A stretch of 64,000 nucleotides of DNA from Chitinivibrio alkaliphilus ACht1 (GCF_000474745.1 NZ_ASJR01000002.1:1-64000); one strand, 5' to 3'. Shown: positions 10,101-17,852, numbered from the stretch's first letter. A program made the numbers and translations. The notes: a model not told the origin generated them from the sequence alone.

Positions 10101-10339
10101 TCCAAGTGATTCCCGGAAAGGTTTTTCAGAAACCCCTCTTTGTCGCTATAACACGGAACAAGCAGCTTAAACTTGGAAACCTTTGAAAGCTCCCTTTTAA
10201 GCTCGTCATAGGCGTAAAGAGAAAACAGAGCGGAAACCACAGAAAGAGTGCATCCACCTGCGATATTTTCTTTGAGCTCGGAAACAACATTTCCCAGAGA
10301 TTTGTTATCAAGTATTGATGTTTTCTTCTGCGCTTTCAA
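7094..10339 (-). CDS. SNF2-type helicase with N-terminal PLD-like domain
   Basis: Large SF2 ATPase of a defence cluster, probably a DNA translocase or remodeller acting with the type III proteins. The N-terminal part has a degenerate phospholipase D-like patch (HLAIVGSSSFTTDG, about residues 128-141). The helicase core has Walker A DSVGLGKT at about 264-271, DESH at 353-356 and motif V/VI (TDCISEGQNL, QRFGRVDRLGS) around 790-830. The frame opens at a TTG (10354); I prefer the TTG at 10339 because AAGGA lies five bases before it, giving 1081 residues. The stop overlaps the DUF4391 start. The PLD patch lacks a clear HxK, so nuclease activity is doubtful. Confidence 0.87.
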   Translation of the reverse strand: MKAQKKTSILDNKSLGNVVSELKENIAGGCTLSVVSALFSLYAYDELKRELSKVSKFKLLVPCYSDKEGFLKNLSGNHLDRRLRNRLDVTRVARECAQWLKQKCEVRELPSSVHQNLIHLSHAGSDEHLAIVGSSSFTTDGLGIVPSESHHMNTCFRSSDEAHSLIKWFDELWASGKNSNDFEAILQEALSLIYTDKTPQQIYFLTLFNIFRDFIGELDEDKIIKTQTGIKSTQVWQKLYKFQRDGVLGAIDKIERYNGCIIADSVGLGKTFEALAVIKYYELRNDRVLVLCPKKLRENWTLYTVNDKRNILASDRFNFDVLNHTDLTRVRGMSGEINLETLNWGNYDLIVIDESHNFRNNPARKDDSLTRYSKLMNEIIKAGVKTKVLMLSATPVNNRMNDLKNQVAFIVEAKDDALKTNGITSIEQTLKMAQTRFNAWLNLDDRERTTESLLETLNFDYFKLLDLLTIARSRKHIEKYYDVTEIGKFPERLKPVNIKTDIDTEGRFPALESINRDIRLLNLSAYAPLKYVLPQKAEEYSRKYDRKVAGGSVFRQVDREQSLIHLMRVNLFKRMESSINSFTMTLEKLLGEVTGLIQKIADHDNNAAVEEFDIEEIEIEDDAFSPFVVGKKVKVLIQDMDTVRWKQELEEDREILEKLIASSQSVKAPQDEKLRKLKELIRYKVANPINPDNKKLIIFTAFADTAKYLYDNIAGWANKELGVYAALVTGSGENKTEMPGIRKDLASIITSFSPVSKERDKIDSSLTAEIDLLIATDCISEGQNLQDCDYLINYDIHWNPVRIIQRFGRVDRLGSKNDKIQLVNFWPNMELDEYINLEARVSGRMVLLDISATGEENVIEFTDSGKMNDLEYRRKQLEKLQNEVVDIDDVEGGISITDLTLNDFRMDLTDYIKEHENLLERIPPGAFAVATIDDTLKDDLSPGVIFCLKNEGAQTVSDSTYALSPYYLVYVSNDGSVLLQFTQTKKILDLLKKMSIHGKSVEGEATTRLSNLTRKGSDMSHYRNLLSKAVQALTGAAEERGVESLFSPGGTVINKNSFKGMDDFEVVSYLILLGEEADDAR

Positions 10340-10368
10340 TTTAATCCTTACCAAAGTAAAACTTCTTC

Positions 10369-10390
10369 AGCCCGCCATGGACGGCGGGCT
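10369..10390 (-). terminator. GC-rich hairpin between vsr and the PLD-SNF2 helicase gene
   Basis: AGCCCGCC and GGCGGGCT pair across a six-base loop. It lies past the vsr stop and could end the upstream operon, but on the minus strand it is followed by GAAGAAGTTTTAC, not a clean T run. Confidence 0.35.
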
Positions 10391-10466
10391 TCTTGGGGCG
10401 CGGGGATTTTAAGATCTTCCACTTTTCCATTCTATCTTCTTCTTTCTGTATTGGTGCGGTATTGCC

Positions 10467-10559
10467 TATAACGTTTCGCGGCTATATGAAGTTTTTGCGG
10501 AACGCAGTGGAGCAAAAATTTGGGTGAAGCGAAGCGGAACCATATAGCCGCTGTTGTAT
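10467..10559. other. attC-like (integron-type) folded site
   Basis: A 93-base inverted structure downstream of vsr. The ends are TATAAC and GTTGTA. Inside them GCGGCTATATG (10478-10488) pairs perfectly with CATATAGCCGC (10541-10551). A further inner stem joins AAGTTTTTGC (10489-10498) to GCAAAAATTT (10512-10521) with one mismatch. The spacers between the end boxes and the first stem are unequal (GTTTC against T), as in attC sites, whose ends are RYYYAAC and GTTRRRY. The boxes here only approximate that consensus and no integrase is in the window. It could instead be another large palindromic repeat. Confidence 0.45.
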
Positions 10560-10575
10560 GACGTGCTTGGGAGGC
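10553..10575 (+). repeat. Boundary repeat, copy 1 (inverted relative to 17372-17394)
   Basis: GTTGTATGA, two bases (CG), then TGCTTGGGAGGC. The reverse complement of 17372-17394 is identical except for the two middle bases (AA). The two copies bracket the six-gene dcm-vsr operon. Confidence 0.7.
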
Positions 10576-10613
10576 GGTTTTCATGGCTACTACTTCTATA
10601 TACATGTGCATCC

Positions 10614-11084
10614 TTAATTCCTCTTAAAAACTTGCCCATTTCTTTCAGCTGGAGCACAGGACGTGCGGCAGCTGACATTTTTAATCAACATATTTTCCAG
10701 TCGCTTTTTTAATTTATCTATATCTCTCAATTCACACTCCCAAACGACTAAATAATTAATACCCATTTTTTCAATTTGGCTTTTAACATTATTATCGCGG
10801 TTTATATTTTTCTTAAATTTTAAATCCCAGAACTCTATATTTGATTTTGGTGTATAGGCGTATTTGCACCCTTGATGTCTATGCCAAAAACAACCATGTA
10901 CAAATATTGCAGTGTTGTATTTGCGAAGAAAAATATCTGGTTTTCCAAGAATATCAATCGGATTAATTCTATATCGGTACCCCATTTTATGAAGAACTGT
11001 TCGAACTTCTTTTTCTATTTTTGTATTTTTAGATCTTATTCTGGACATATTCCAGCTTCGCTTTTCAGGAGTTAAACTATCCAT
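10614..11084 (-). CDS. vsr: Very short patch repair endonuclease (Vsr)
   Basis: Nicks 5' of T in T:G mismatches that arise when 5-methylcytosine in Dcm sites deaminates. 156 residues. Catalytic D50 lies in GKPDIFLRKY and H63 and H68 in FVHGCFWH. Zinc-site residues include C73 and C117 (VVWEC), at the same spacing as in the E. coli enzyme. The ATG directly follows the HNH stop (TGAATG) with GGAGAG upstream, so the two are coupled. The last 20 residues (CRTSCAPAERNGQVFKRN) look unlike the family and lie next to the attC-like site, suggesting the native 3' end was replaced. It is the last gene of the operon started by dcm. Confidence 0.94.
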   Translation of the reverse strand: MDSLTPEKRSWNMSRIRSKNTKIEKEVRTVLHKMGYRYRINPIDILGKPDIFLRKYNTAIFVHGCFWHRHQGCKYAYTPKSNIEFWDLKFKKNINRDNNVKSQIEKMGINYLVVWECELRDIDKLKKRLENMLIKNVSCRTSCAPAERNGQVFKRN

Positions 11085-11915
11085 TCAAAGCTCTCCAGAT
11101 AGGATTTGAAGTAGATCCTCTGGACTCAAGGCTGGTTTACGACGGTGTAGCATTGCGTGGCAATTAGGACAGACCGGAAGAAGATCTTTTCCAGGATCGA
11201 GAGAATAACTTCCACCCATTTGAGAAACTGGGACAATATGATGGACGTGAATAAAACCTTCGCCCAGCTCACCGTATTTAGCACCAAAATCGAAATCACA
11301 AATCCTGCAGGCCGTTCCATGAATTTCAATACAAGCAGCCCGGTTGATTCGGCTCCTTTCATATTGTTTAACCAACTTGAGCAGCGCTGCACCTTCGCTT
11401 TCACCTTCAATTGCAGATTCATTAATTTCTTCAAGTGGGAGAAGTGCAAGTGCAAGACCCAAAAAACCAGTTGCCCACGGAAAGGTAGCATCAAAGTCAT
11501 ACCCCGATGTCTTCTCCACAACAACTCCAACCTTCTTCATTGAGATTCGAATGGTTCCCCAGTCGTGTGGCCAAGAAGATGGCTTAGATGCATCAACATG
11601 CACAGAATCTAGTTTTAAAGTAACTTGAGCCCCTTTTGACTTAAGACTGTCTGAAAATACCGCGAAAGCAGCTTGTTGTGAAGGTGTTGCGGTTTTCATC
11701 CCGAGGATGAGTCCGGATGCATAATTCCCTGGAATAAAAGCTGCCGACACAGTTCTCCAGCCAAGGTGAAGCTCGACACGAAATGATATGGTGCGCTCAA
11801 TCCCACATGGGCCGATAATAATTTTTTGCCCGTTATTCTCCACAGTTGCACTTGCTTCTACTTCCAGACCAAATCGCTCTGTTAGAGCACGGGACAGATG
11901 TGCCGTATCAATCAT
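11085..11915 (-). CDS. HNH endonuclease
   Basis: 276 residues from an ATG five bases past the ATPase stop; a TTG nine bases upstream is the alternative. The C-terminal 80 residues carry the HNH fold: CRICDFDFG and VCPNCHAML supply two pairs of cysteines, and HVHHIVPVSQ plus the N and H of PNCHAMLH supply the nuclease centre. The first 170 residues form an unrecognised domain (FRVELHLGWRTVSAAF). This is the only complete nuclease signature in the operon apart from Vsr, so it is the likely cutting subunit of the system. A related layout (N-terminal domain plus HNH with four Cys) occurs in McrA-like enzymes. Confidence 0.85.
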   Translation of the reverse strand: MIDTAHLSRALTERFGLEVEASATVENNGQKIIIGPCGIERTISFRVELHLGWRTVSAAFIPGNYASGLILGMKTATPSQQAAFAVFSDSLKSKGAQVTLKLDSVHVDASKPSSWPHDWGTIRISMKKVGVVVEKTSGYDFDATFPWATGFLGLALALLPLEEINESAIEGESEGAALLKLVKQYERSRINRAACIEIHGTACRICDFDFGAKYGELGEGFIHVHHIVPVSQMGGSYSLDPGKDLLPVCPNCHAMLHRRKPALSPEDLLQILSGEL

Positions 11916-11920
11916 AATTA

Positions 11921-13519
11921 TCAATCTTCCAGATCAGGTTCAGGAAGATCCTCAACCAGTTTTCTTAACAGGCGCGATACTTCGAAGCGCAATTCCTCAA
12001 AATGGTTTTTCGTGGCTTCGTTGATTGTTCCAAGCTCTGCTTCGACCAAAGCCCAAAGCAGGGAGTCCATTCCTTGAATAGTCACATCAGATGCCAAGTT
12101 GGGAACATAGACCTTGTGGTAATAGGGATGGCCGGTGTTTACCCTTACTGCATGATGGCCGTCAATAATTGCCGGAGCCCACAGGATTCCGTCGTCAATA
12201 CTATCTGCCGGTTGCACACAAACCTGCCTGGGAGCCGTGGATTCGCTCACTTTTAATTTCAGGCGGACTGTGCCGGATTTGTTCTTAACTTCCACATCAC
12301 CGGCAGCAGAATCGACAACAGTGACTTCTGCGTTACGTAGATCTTGCTCTTTGCTTGAAATGGAGCGATTAGAGCCTTCATGGGCGTCTTTGGCTTCATC
12401 GCTAACTTTCTTGCGCTGCCCACGTCTGTAACGCTCGTTGGCCGCATTTCTCGGTGCTGGAAGAAACTCGTTCAGAACCCAGTTATACAATTCTTCATTC
12501 AACAAAATCCGGGATTTTTTTATATCAACTTGGAATGCTTCATCTGACTCGTGGGTAAACGAGAACTCAACTCTGAGAAGCGACAAGTGAGGTTCTTTTG
12601 TAAACATGCCCAGCCAATCTGCAGGATGAATAAGGCGGTTTTCCCGATAGATATAAATGCCCTGCATGTTATTTGTAAGGCGTGCACGTTTAGCTGCTTC
12701 CTGAGATGAGAAGTATTCCCGTCGCGGGAGGACAAAAGCACGGATAGAGAATTCAACCGGACTGCCGTCAGGAAGTTCGGCTTCGAGCTTTTTTTCTGCA
12801 ACAAGCTCGGTATCACCTTCATCCTCGCAAAATGGGTCCCAAGGAGCAACTGTCTGTCCATTCAGAATTATTTTGATATTTCGCGAACGTTCATCAGTAA
12901 CATTCAGGAAACGTTGATAAACCATGGCTGCATGATCTCTGAATCCGGTCACAACCCTGTCCAATGCATTACGAGCATGCTTGCCACCCGGCTCAGAGTA
13001 GTTTTTCATCATCCGGTCGACTTTGTCCCACATGACAAGTGTGCCTGATGAACTTGGGGCAACTTCGTTAAGCAGATCCTCTTCAAATTCTATAGGAACA
13101 TCAAGAAGGAGTTCCCATTCTGAAGCATTGACCACATGATCAAGATCCCATGTTGCCTTCACCAAACTGTTTTCACCTGAACTGCGTGTGATAACCGAGA
13201 GCCTTCGGCAAAATGCGGTGGATGCTGTCTTCAGGCCAAGACCGAATTTTCCCAAGCGCTTCGGATCAACAAGTCCCTGCGCCCCATATGTCATTCCGTT
13301 TAAGAGAGCCTGCTCATCCATCCCGCAGCCATCGTCGGCAACAGAAACAAGAATATCTCCATCGGGGTCCATGTTGATCCTGATATCGATTTTTGTTGCA
13401 CCGGCGTCAACAGAGTTGTCCACAATATCAGCAAGCGCAGTGTTGAAGTCATATCCGGTATCCCTAAGTCCTTCTATAAGGCGAGCCGGATTTGGAGGCA
13501 GTGTTTGTTTTCGCGACAT
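11921..13519 (-). CDS. GHKL ATPase, MORC/MutL-like, of a restriction operon
   Basis: 532 residues. The N-terminal GHKL ATP-binding fold shows the N box ADIVDNSVDAGA (30-41), the G1 box DDGCGMD (62-68) and the G2 box GKFGLGLKTAS (90-100). The following 250 residues include a region rich in basic and aromatic residues (RREYFSSQEAAKRARL) typical of the S5-like transducer part. MutL/MORC-type ATPases linked to restriction-modification genes are known; they are thought to clamp DNA and dimerise on ATP. It starts 14 bases after the EcoRII-N gene stop. No endonuclease motif of the MutL C-terminal type was seen. Confidence 0.86.
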   Translation of the reverse strand: MSRKQTLPPNPARLIEGLRDTGYDFNTALADIVDNSVDAGATKIDIRINMDPDGDILVSVADDGCGMDEQALLNGMTYGAQGLVDPKRLGKFGLGLKTASTAFCRRLSVITRSSGENSLVKATWDLDHVVNASEWELLLDVPIEFEEDLLNEVAPSSSGTLVMWDKVDRMMKNYSEPGGKHARNALDRVVTGFRDHAAMVYQRFLNVTDERSRNIKIILNGQTVAPWDPFCEDEGDTELVAEKKLEAELPDGSPVEFSIRAFVLPRREYFSSQEAAKRARLTNNMQGIYIYRENRLIHPADWLGMFTKEPHLSLLRVEFSFTHESDEAFQVDIKKSRILLNEELYNWVLNEFLPAPRNAANERYRRGQRKKVSDEAKDAHEGSNRSISSKEQDLRNAEVTVVDSAAGDVEVKNKSGTVRLKLKVSESTAPRQVCVQPADSIDDGILWAPAIIDGHHAVRVNTGHPYYHKVYVPNLASDVTIQGMDSLLWALVEAELGTINEATKNHFEELRFEVSRLLRKLVEDLPEPDLED

Positions 13520-13533
13520 ATTCTTCTCCCGTT

Positions 13534-13968
13534 CTATATTTTAACAACTTTCCATGAATTACTGAGCTTCAGCGGACCAGAGCCAATTTTTTTAACTCCG
13601 TCTTTCTGATATTTCACCGAGTAAAAGCCATTTACATCCCTAGACAGAGTGAGTGTATCCCCCGACTTAAGATTGTATGCACTCATATACCTAGTCATGC
13701 CGGTCAGACGATATTCGTTCCGGGTACCACCAAAAAACTTGTTGTTATAGTAGATGAAGGAGAATGACCACTGTTCACCCATGTGATCATGGAAGGCAAT
13801 AAGGAACCTTGGATTCTTCTCCTCATTATTCAGTTCAGGAAAAAAGGACAGGATCTCTGGCTTTTTAGGGATGAGAATGCCAGCCTGATGACCACCTGTT
13901 TCACCTGTATCATTGCGACTCAGCATTTTTTCAATAGCATTTGTTCTTGTTATCATTGGACTCTCCAT
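13534..13968 (-). CDS. Free-standing EcoRII-N-like DNA-recognition domain protein
   Basis: 144 residues covering only the effector-binding (B3-like) domain of EcoRII. LSRNDTGETGGHQAG (16-30) and IYYNNKFFGGTRNEYRLT (72-89) line up with LSANDTGATGGHQVG and YYNSRHFGKTRNEKRIT of EcoRII. In EcoRII this loop region contacts CCWGG; R and E of TRNE are kept, while the first lysine is glycine here. The EcoRII catalytic domain is absent. It sits between two ATPase genes. The start may be the ATG at 13956, which has a better ribosome site (GGAGAG). Probable role: sequence-specific recognition subunit of the operon-encoded system. Confidence 0.82.
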   Translation of the reverse strand: MESPMITRTNAIEKMLSRNDTGETGGHQAGILIPKKPEILSFFPELNNEEKNPRFLIAFHDHMGEQWSFSFIYYNNKFFGGTRNEYRLTGMTRYMSAYNLKSGDTLTLSRDVNGFYSVKYQKDGVKKIGSGPLKLSNSWKVVKI

Positions 13969-14029
13969 TCAGAATATCCTGATGGGGCAACTTCAGAGGG
14001 ACGTTGCGTGTCTGGAAAACTTGAGTTGA

Positions 14030-15997
14030 TCACTGTTTCACTCCTTTCGGCGTATTGATTGGTGATAGCTGAAGTGCCCTTGCAATATCTGCGGTTTCCA
14101 CCTCCGGAGCTTCGGTACCGACTACAGCTACCTCCGCAAGTTGGCGTTTCCGATCCAGACGATCGTTAATGACTTCTTCCACTGTATCTGGATAGAAAAG
14201 ACGGTGGACAGTAACAGGCAGGATTTGGCCCCGCCGAAAAGCACGTGCAGTTGCTTGGTCCTCGACTGCCGGATTCCATTCAAGTGTATAGTGAATCACA
14301 TGGTTGGCAGCAGTTATGTTCAGCCCTGTTCCCGCAGCCCTTGGATTCAAAATCAGCACAGCAGAACCGGCAACAGCAGAAAATGTATCGACCACTTCCT
14401 GCCTTTCTACTACAGGTGTTCTTCCATCAATTTGCCAAGATGGAATGGAGAAGCGCATTGGCAACTCACTGGTCAACAGATCAGACATGGCAATGAACGA
14501 AGTAAAGATGATAGCCTTTTCTTTGTTTAGAACTATTTCTTCAAGGATTTCGAGCAAACGACAGAATTTCGAGCTCTGCATTGGAGATATGTGTGCATCA
14601 TTCGTTTCATCCTCCAAGAGAATCGGATGAGTGCAGAACTGACGCAGGCGCAACAGGGAGATCAGAGTGGCAGACTTTCCATATTCGTCAGCGACCTGTT
14701 GTCTTATGAGATCGTATTGCCCTATCTCGGCGTCACTCATATTGACCGGCTGCGGTATAATGATCTTCTCTGGAAGATCAGTGGCCACATCAGCAACTCT
14801 GCGTCGGAGCATGAGTGGGGAGACGACGGTTTCAAGCTTCTCCGCGCTTTGATAGTCATCACCATAGATGTGGTCAAATGCCTCGCGGGAACCTAACAGG
14901 CCCGGGCAGGAGAAGTCCATGATGGACCAGAGATCCGCCAGTTTGTTCTCAACGGGAGTCCCTGTAACAGCAATAGCGACCCGTCTTTTCAGTCCCTTGG
15001 CAGCTATAGCCCGGCGTGTTTCTGGGTTTTTGATCGCTTGGGCTTCATCCAAAACGACAAATCCCCACTCTATCATGCCAAATAGTCCCTGGTCCCTGAC
15101 AGCTGTGTCGTATGAACACACAACAATATCATACTTCTTCAGTTGTGAAGGGAAGCCGGTACGTTCGTTGCCTGAATGGACATAAACCGTCATTCCGGGA
15201 GAGAATCGAGCAAACTCCCTTCGCCAGTTTTCAAGAAGCGTGGCCGGAGCAATAATCAGTGCAGGTTGATTCCAGTCAACCTTGAAATAACTCAGAACAG
15301 CAATGACCTGAAGAGTTTTACCCAAGCCCATTTCATCAGCCAGAACACATCCAAGCCCTTCTTCAGAAATACTCTTTAGCCAGGAAAAACCATTTTTCTG
15401 GTAGGGGTACAAGTCGGCCTGGAAGCCGTTACATGAAAGGAGCTCAAGTGCCTGATCGCATCCACCATCGGATATTCTGCAGTCATTTGGAAGTTCTGAT
15501 GCAGTTTCAACAGAAACCAATGATGAATCCATCTTCGTGAGTTCCAGAGCCTGCCTAAGAGTAACTGGTCCTGAACCATCGGCCTTGATTTCATTCAGGA
15601 TTGAGCGGATGTCTTGAATGTTTTCAGGAATAAGTGGATACCAGCTGTTGGTGCCAACGATGATCTGGTCTGAGTAAGGAACCTGTTCAATGGAAAAGGA
15701 ACGGCCACTTGAAGAAGCACACAGTTCCACTGCCGGCCGCTGCAACGGGCTGGTCGGCATCAGGAGCTTTATTCTCAATTCACATGGGAAACGGTTAAAG
15801 CGAAGAACAGGCAAGTGATCTGACGGTTTTGCATCCACCACCACACCGGCAGCCCTCTGATACCCCTTGAATTCAACACGTACAATGTCTGCGGCGCTAA
15901 CAGAATACTGTTTTTTCGTAAGCTGTATGGCCACGACTCCATCTGAAAGCACCCAGGTTTTGAAGAAATCTTCTGTGTGTTCCCGCAGATCCCCCAT
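14030..15997 (-). CDS. SNF2-family DNA-dependent ATPase
   Basis: 655 residues. The N-terminal 195 residues are unrecognised. The SF2 core starts with QADLYPYQKNGFSWL (Q-motif-like), then Walker A DEMGLGKT (221-228), DEAQ (317-320), TGTP motif III, and motifs V and VI (NPRAAGTGLN, QATARAFRRGQ) near 555-590. These are translocase features, not strand-separating helicase features. Only two bases separate it from the dcm stop. In this operon it probably moves DNA or bound proteins on behalf of the recognition and nuclease subunits. Confidence 0.9.
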   Translation of the reverse strand: MGDLREHTEDFFKTWVLSDGVVAIQLTKKQYSVSAADIVRVEFKGYQRAAGVVVDAKPSDHLPVLRFNRFPCELRIKLLMPTSPLQRPAVELCASSSGRSFSIEQVPYSDQIIVGTNSWYPLIPENIQDIRSILNEIKADGSGPVTLRQALELTKMDSSLVSVETASELPNDCRISDGGCDQALELLSCNGFQADLYPYQKNGFSWLKSISEEGLGCVLADEMGLGKTLQVIAVLSYFKVDWNQPALIIAPATLLENWRREFARFSPGMTVYVHSGNERTGFPSQLKKYDIVVCSYDTAVRDQGLFGMIEWGFVVLDEAQAIKNPETRRAIAAKGLKRRVAIAVTGTPVENKLADLWSIMDFSCPGLLGSREAFDHIYGDDYQSAEKLETVVSPLMLRRRVADVATDLPEKIIIPQPVNMSDAEIGQYDLIRQQVADEYGKSATLISLLRLRQFCTHPILLEDETNDAHISPMQSSKFCRLLEILEEIVLNKEKAIIFTSFIAMSDLLTSELPMRFSIPSWQIDGRTPVVERQEVVDTFSAVAGSAVLILNPRAAGTGLNITAANHVIHYTLEWNPAVEDQATARAFRRGQILPVTVHRLFYPDTVEEVINDRLDRKRQLAEVAVVGTEAPEVETADIARALQLSPINTPKGVKQ

Positions 15998-15999
15998 GA

Positions 16000-17265
16000 T
16001 CAGCCTCTTTCTTTAAATATTTTGGCTATTTCTTTAGCTGCAGAGCGGATGGCCGGAACAACTACGCTATTGCCGATCTGTTTGTACGCCTGGGTCTTGG
16101 AGACCGGGAACACAAAGTGTTCAGGATCATATCCTTGGAGCTGCATTGCTTCTTCCACAGATAGTCGTCTTGGGCGGTCGCCCTTTTGAGCAATCAGAAT
16201 CTCAGCCCCATCCTTATGGTACCTAGCGGAGATTGTCCTGGTAACAGTATCATCGGCGATTGGAAAGCGATGAATACCATAGCCAAATCCATTTCCTTTA
16301 GCGGCGTGGTTTGCTTTGTGACGCTCTAGGGTATCCCATGTGCCCGGACCGAGAGTGTATCCAGCAAGTTTTTTGTGAATAATCGAAGGTAGGGTCGGAT
16401 AGCTGTATTCAGCTCCAGGTGCTATAGGAATGACAATCTCCTCCTTCTCTATCTTTATCTGTTTGGGGTCATATCCAACAATGAAGATTCTTTCGCGGTG
16501 TTGTGGGACCCAATTTGCTCCGTCAACCACTTTCCAGTTGATTACATACCCAAGGTTTTCTTCCAGCGCATGCCGGATTACTTCAAATGTTTCACCTTTG
16601 TTATGTGAGAGCAGGTTCTTCACGTTTTCTAGGATAAATGCCTTCGGTCGTTTGATACGAAGAATCTCTTTAATTTCAAAGAACAGCGTTCCTTGGGTTT
16701 CATCCTCAAATCCATGCTTACGTCCAAGCGAGTTCTTCTTCGAAACACCTGCCAGAGAAAACGGCTGACAGGGAAAACCGGCACAAAGCACATCGTGATC
16801 AGGGATATCTGATTTATTTATTTTTCGAATGTCACCGTATGGAGTTTCGCCATAATTAGCTTCATAAGTCTTTTTTGCGTATTTATCCCATTCACTCGTG
16901 AACACACATTTACCACCTACACTTTGAAACGCTTGCCGAAAACCACCTATACCGGCAAAGAGATCAATAAATGTAAAATTCCATTTTTCAGGCGGTGGAT
17001 AAGGAAGATCATCCCAGACAATGGGCAATTTAAGTTGGTAAGGTTCTTCATCTTCCGCTACTGATAATTTGGATTTGAATTTATTGGGAGCACTATAACC
17101 ATCAATTAGCTCTGAAATAACAATCTGTTTATGATATTTATTAAAAAGAGGTGGTAATTTCTCAGGGTTTTGCAACCAATGCGTTAAGGCCGCTCTTAAT
17201 TCTTTGTCTTCCGCGAACTCTTCTAGTGCAGTTATTGACTTTTCAATTGCAAGGCTATGCTTCAT
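16000..17265 (-). CDS. dcm: DNA (cytosine-5) methyltransferase, Dcm/EcoRII type
   Basis: 421 residues. The catalytic domain starts at about 97 with FIDLFAGIGG; C166 lies in AGFPCQPFSLAG, ENVKN near 217, and QHRERIFIVG near 255. The target-recognition region KGNGFGYG and VTRTISARYHKDGAEIL closely follow the matching stretch of E. coli Dcm (CCWGG), as does the shared GVSKKNSLGR. The extra 90 N-terminal residues are helical, as in Dcm. First gene of the six-gene operon. Site specificity CCWGG is an inference from this similarity and from the EcoRII-N and Vsr neighbours. Confidence 0.94.
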   Translation of the reverse strand: MKHSLAIEKSITALEEFAEDKELRAALTHWLQNPEKLPPLFNKYHKQIVISELIDGYSAPNKFKSKLSVAEDEEPYQLKLPIVWDDLPYPPPEKWNFTFIDLFAGIGGFRQAFQSVGGKCVFTSEWDKYAKKTYEANYGETPYGDIRKINKSDIPDHDVLCAGFPCQPFSLAGVSKKNSLGRKHGFEDETQGTLFFEIKEILRIKRPKAFILENVKNLLSHNKGETFEVIRHALEENLGYVINWKVVDGANWVPQHRERIFIVGYDPKQIKIEKEEIVIPIAPGAEYSYPTLPSIIHKKLAGYTLGPGTWDTLERHKANHAAKGNGFGYGIHRFPIADDTVTRTISARYHKDGAEILIAQKGDRPRRLSVEEAMQLQGYDPEHFVFPVSKTQAYKQIGNSVVVPAIRSAAKEIAKIFKERG

Positions 17266-17371
17266 TTTTGTTTATTTCCTTTTATCTGCTCAACATGGAC
17301 GTTGGGCATTCTTAATGGGCAAGTTTTTTTCTTCATTCTCTTCGCACATGTTTCTTTCATGGTAGCTGGTA

Positions 17372-17394
17372 GCCTCCCAAGCATTTCATACAAC
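17372..17394 (-). repeat. Boundary repeat, copy 2 (inverted relative to 10553-10575)
   Basis: The minus strand reads GTTGTATGA, AA, then TGCTTGGGAGGC, 21 of 23 bases identical to 10553-10575. It lies 107 bases upstream of the dcm start. Confidence 0.7.
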
Positions 17395-17480
17395 GTCCTA
17401 GTAGATAGCACCACCATGGTAGTGTTATTTTTCCTTTATCCTTATATTACAAGGTATATGATACCCACCAAAATCTGTGG

Positions 17481-17506
17481 TTATCATACACCACGGTGTA
17501 TGATAA
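17481..17506. promoter_or_regulatory. 26-base palindrome upstream of dcm, likely operator
   Basis: TTATCATACACC and GGTGTATGATAA are perfect 12-base arms around AC. GGTATATGATACC (17454-17466) and CCATATATGG (17509-17518) flank it, and TTATCATAA recurs near 17540. The repeated TATCATA core suggests a dimeric regulator site. No regulator gene for it is in the window. Confidence 0.45.
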
Positions 17507-17852
17507 CTCCATATATGGAAGGTATTGTACACTTCTGTTATTATCATAAAAATCCCATCCAACGCATTTTGTCTTTTGTGTGATCGTAACACGCAACTCC
17601 CTTGTTTTGCATGTATTCTTTCATTTTCAAGTAAAATCAATATACATTTGTTCACACACCAGGGGGATTTTCTCAAAATTTTATTCACATCAATACAAAA
17701 CATCTATTTCAAAGGGCTGCCGGAGTGCCTGTGTTGCGACGAGAGGGGGTCAGAGCGTAACATGATGCTCTCGTGTATCCACGAGGCGGAGTCTGAAGGA
17801 TCTGCCCATAGAAAATGGAAGAGATTGTGCGGTGCGGATGACTTCTGTATCG

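Noticed and set aside
17425-17703. A 92-codon minus-strand frame and neighbouring small frames upstream of dcm
   Set aside because: Sequence is dominated by the palindromes, with no ribosome site and no family match.
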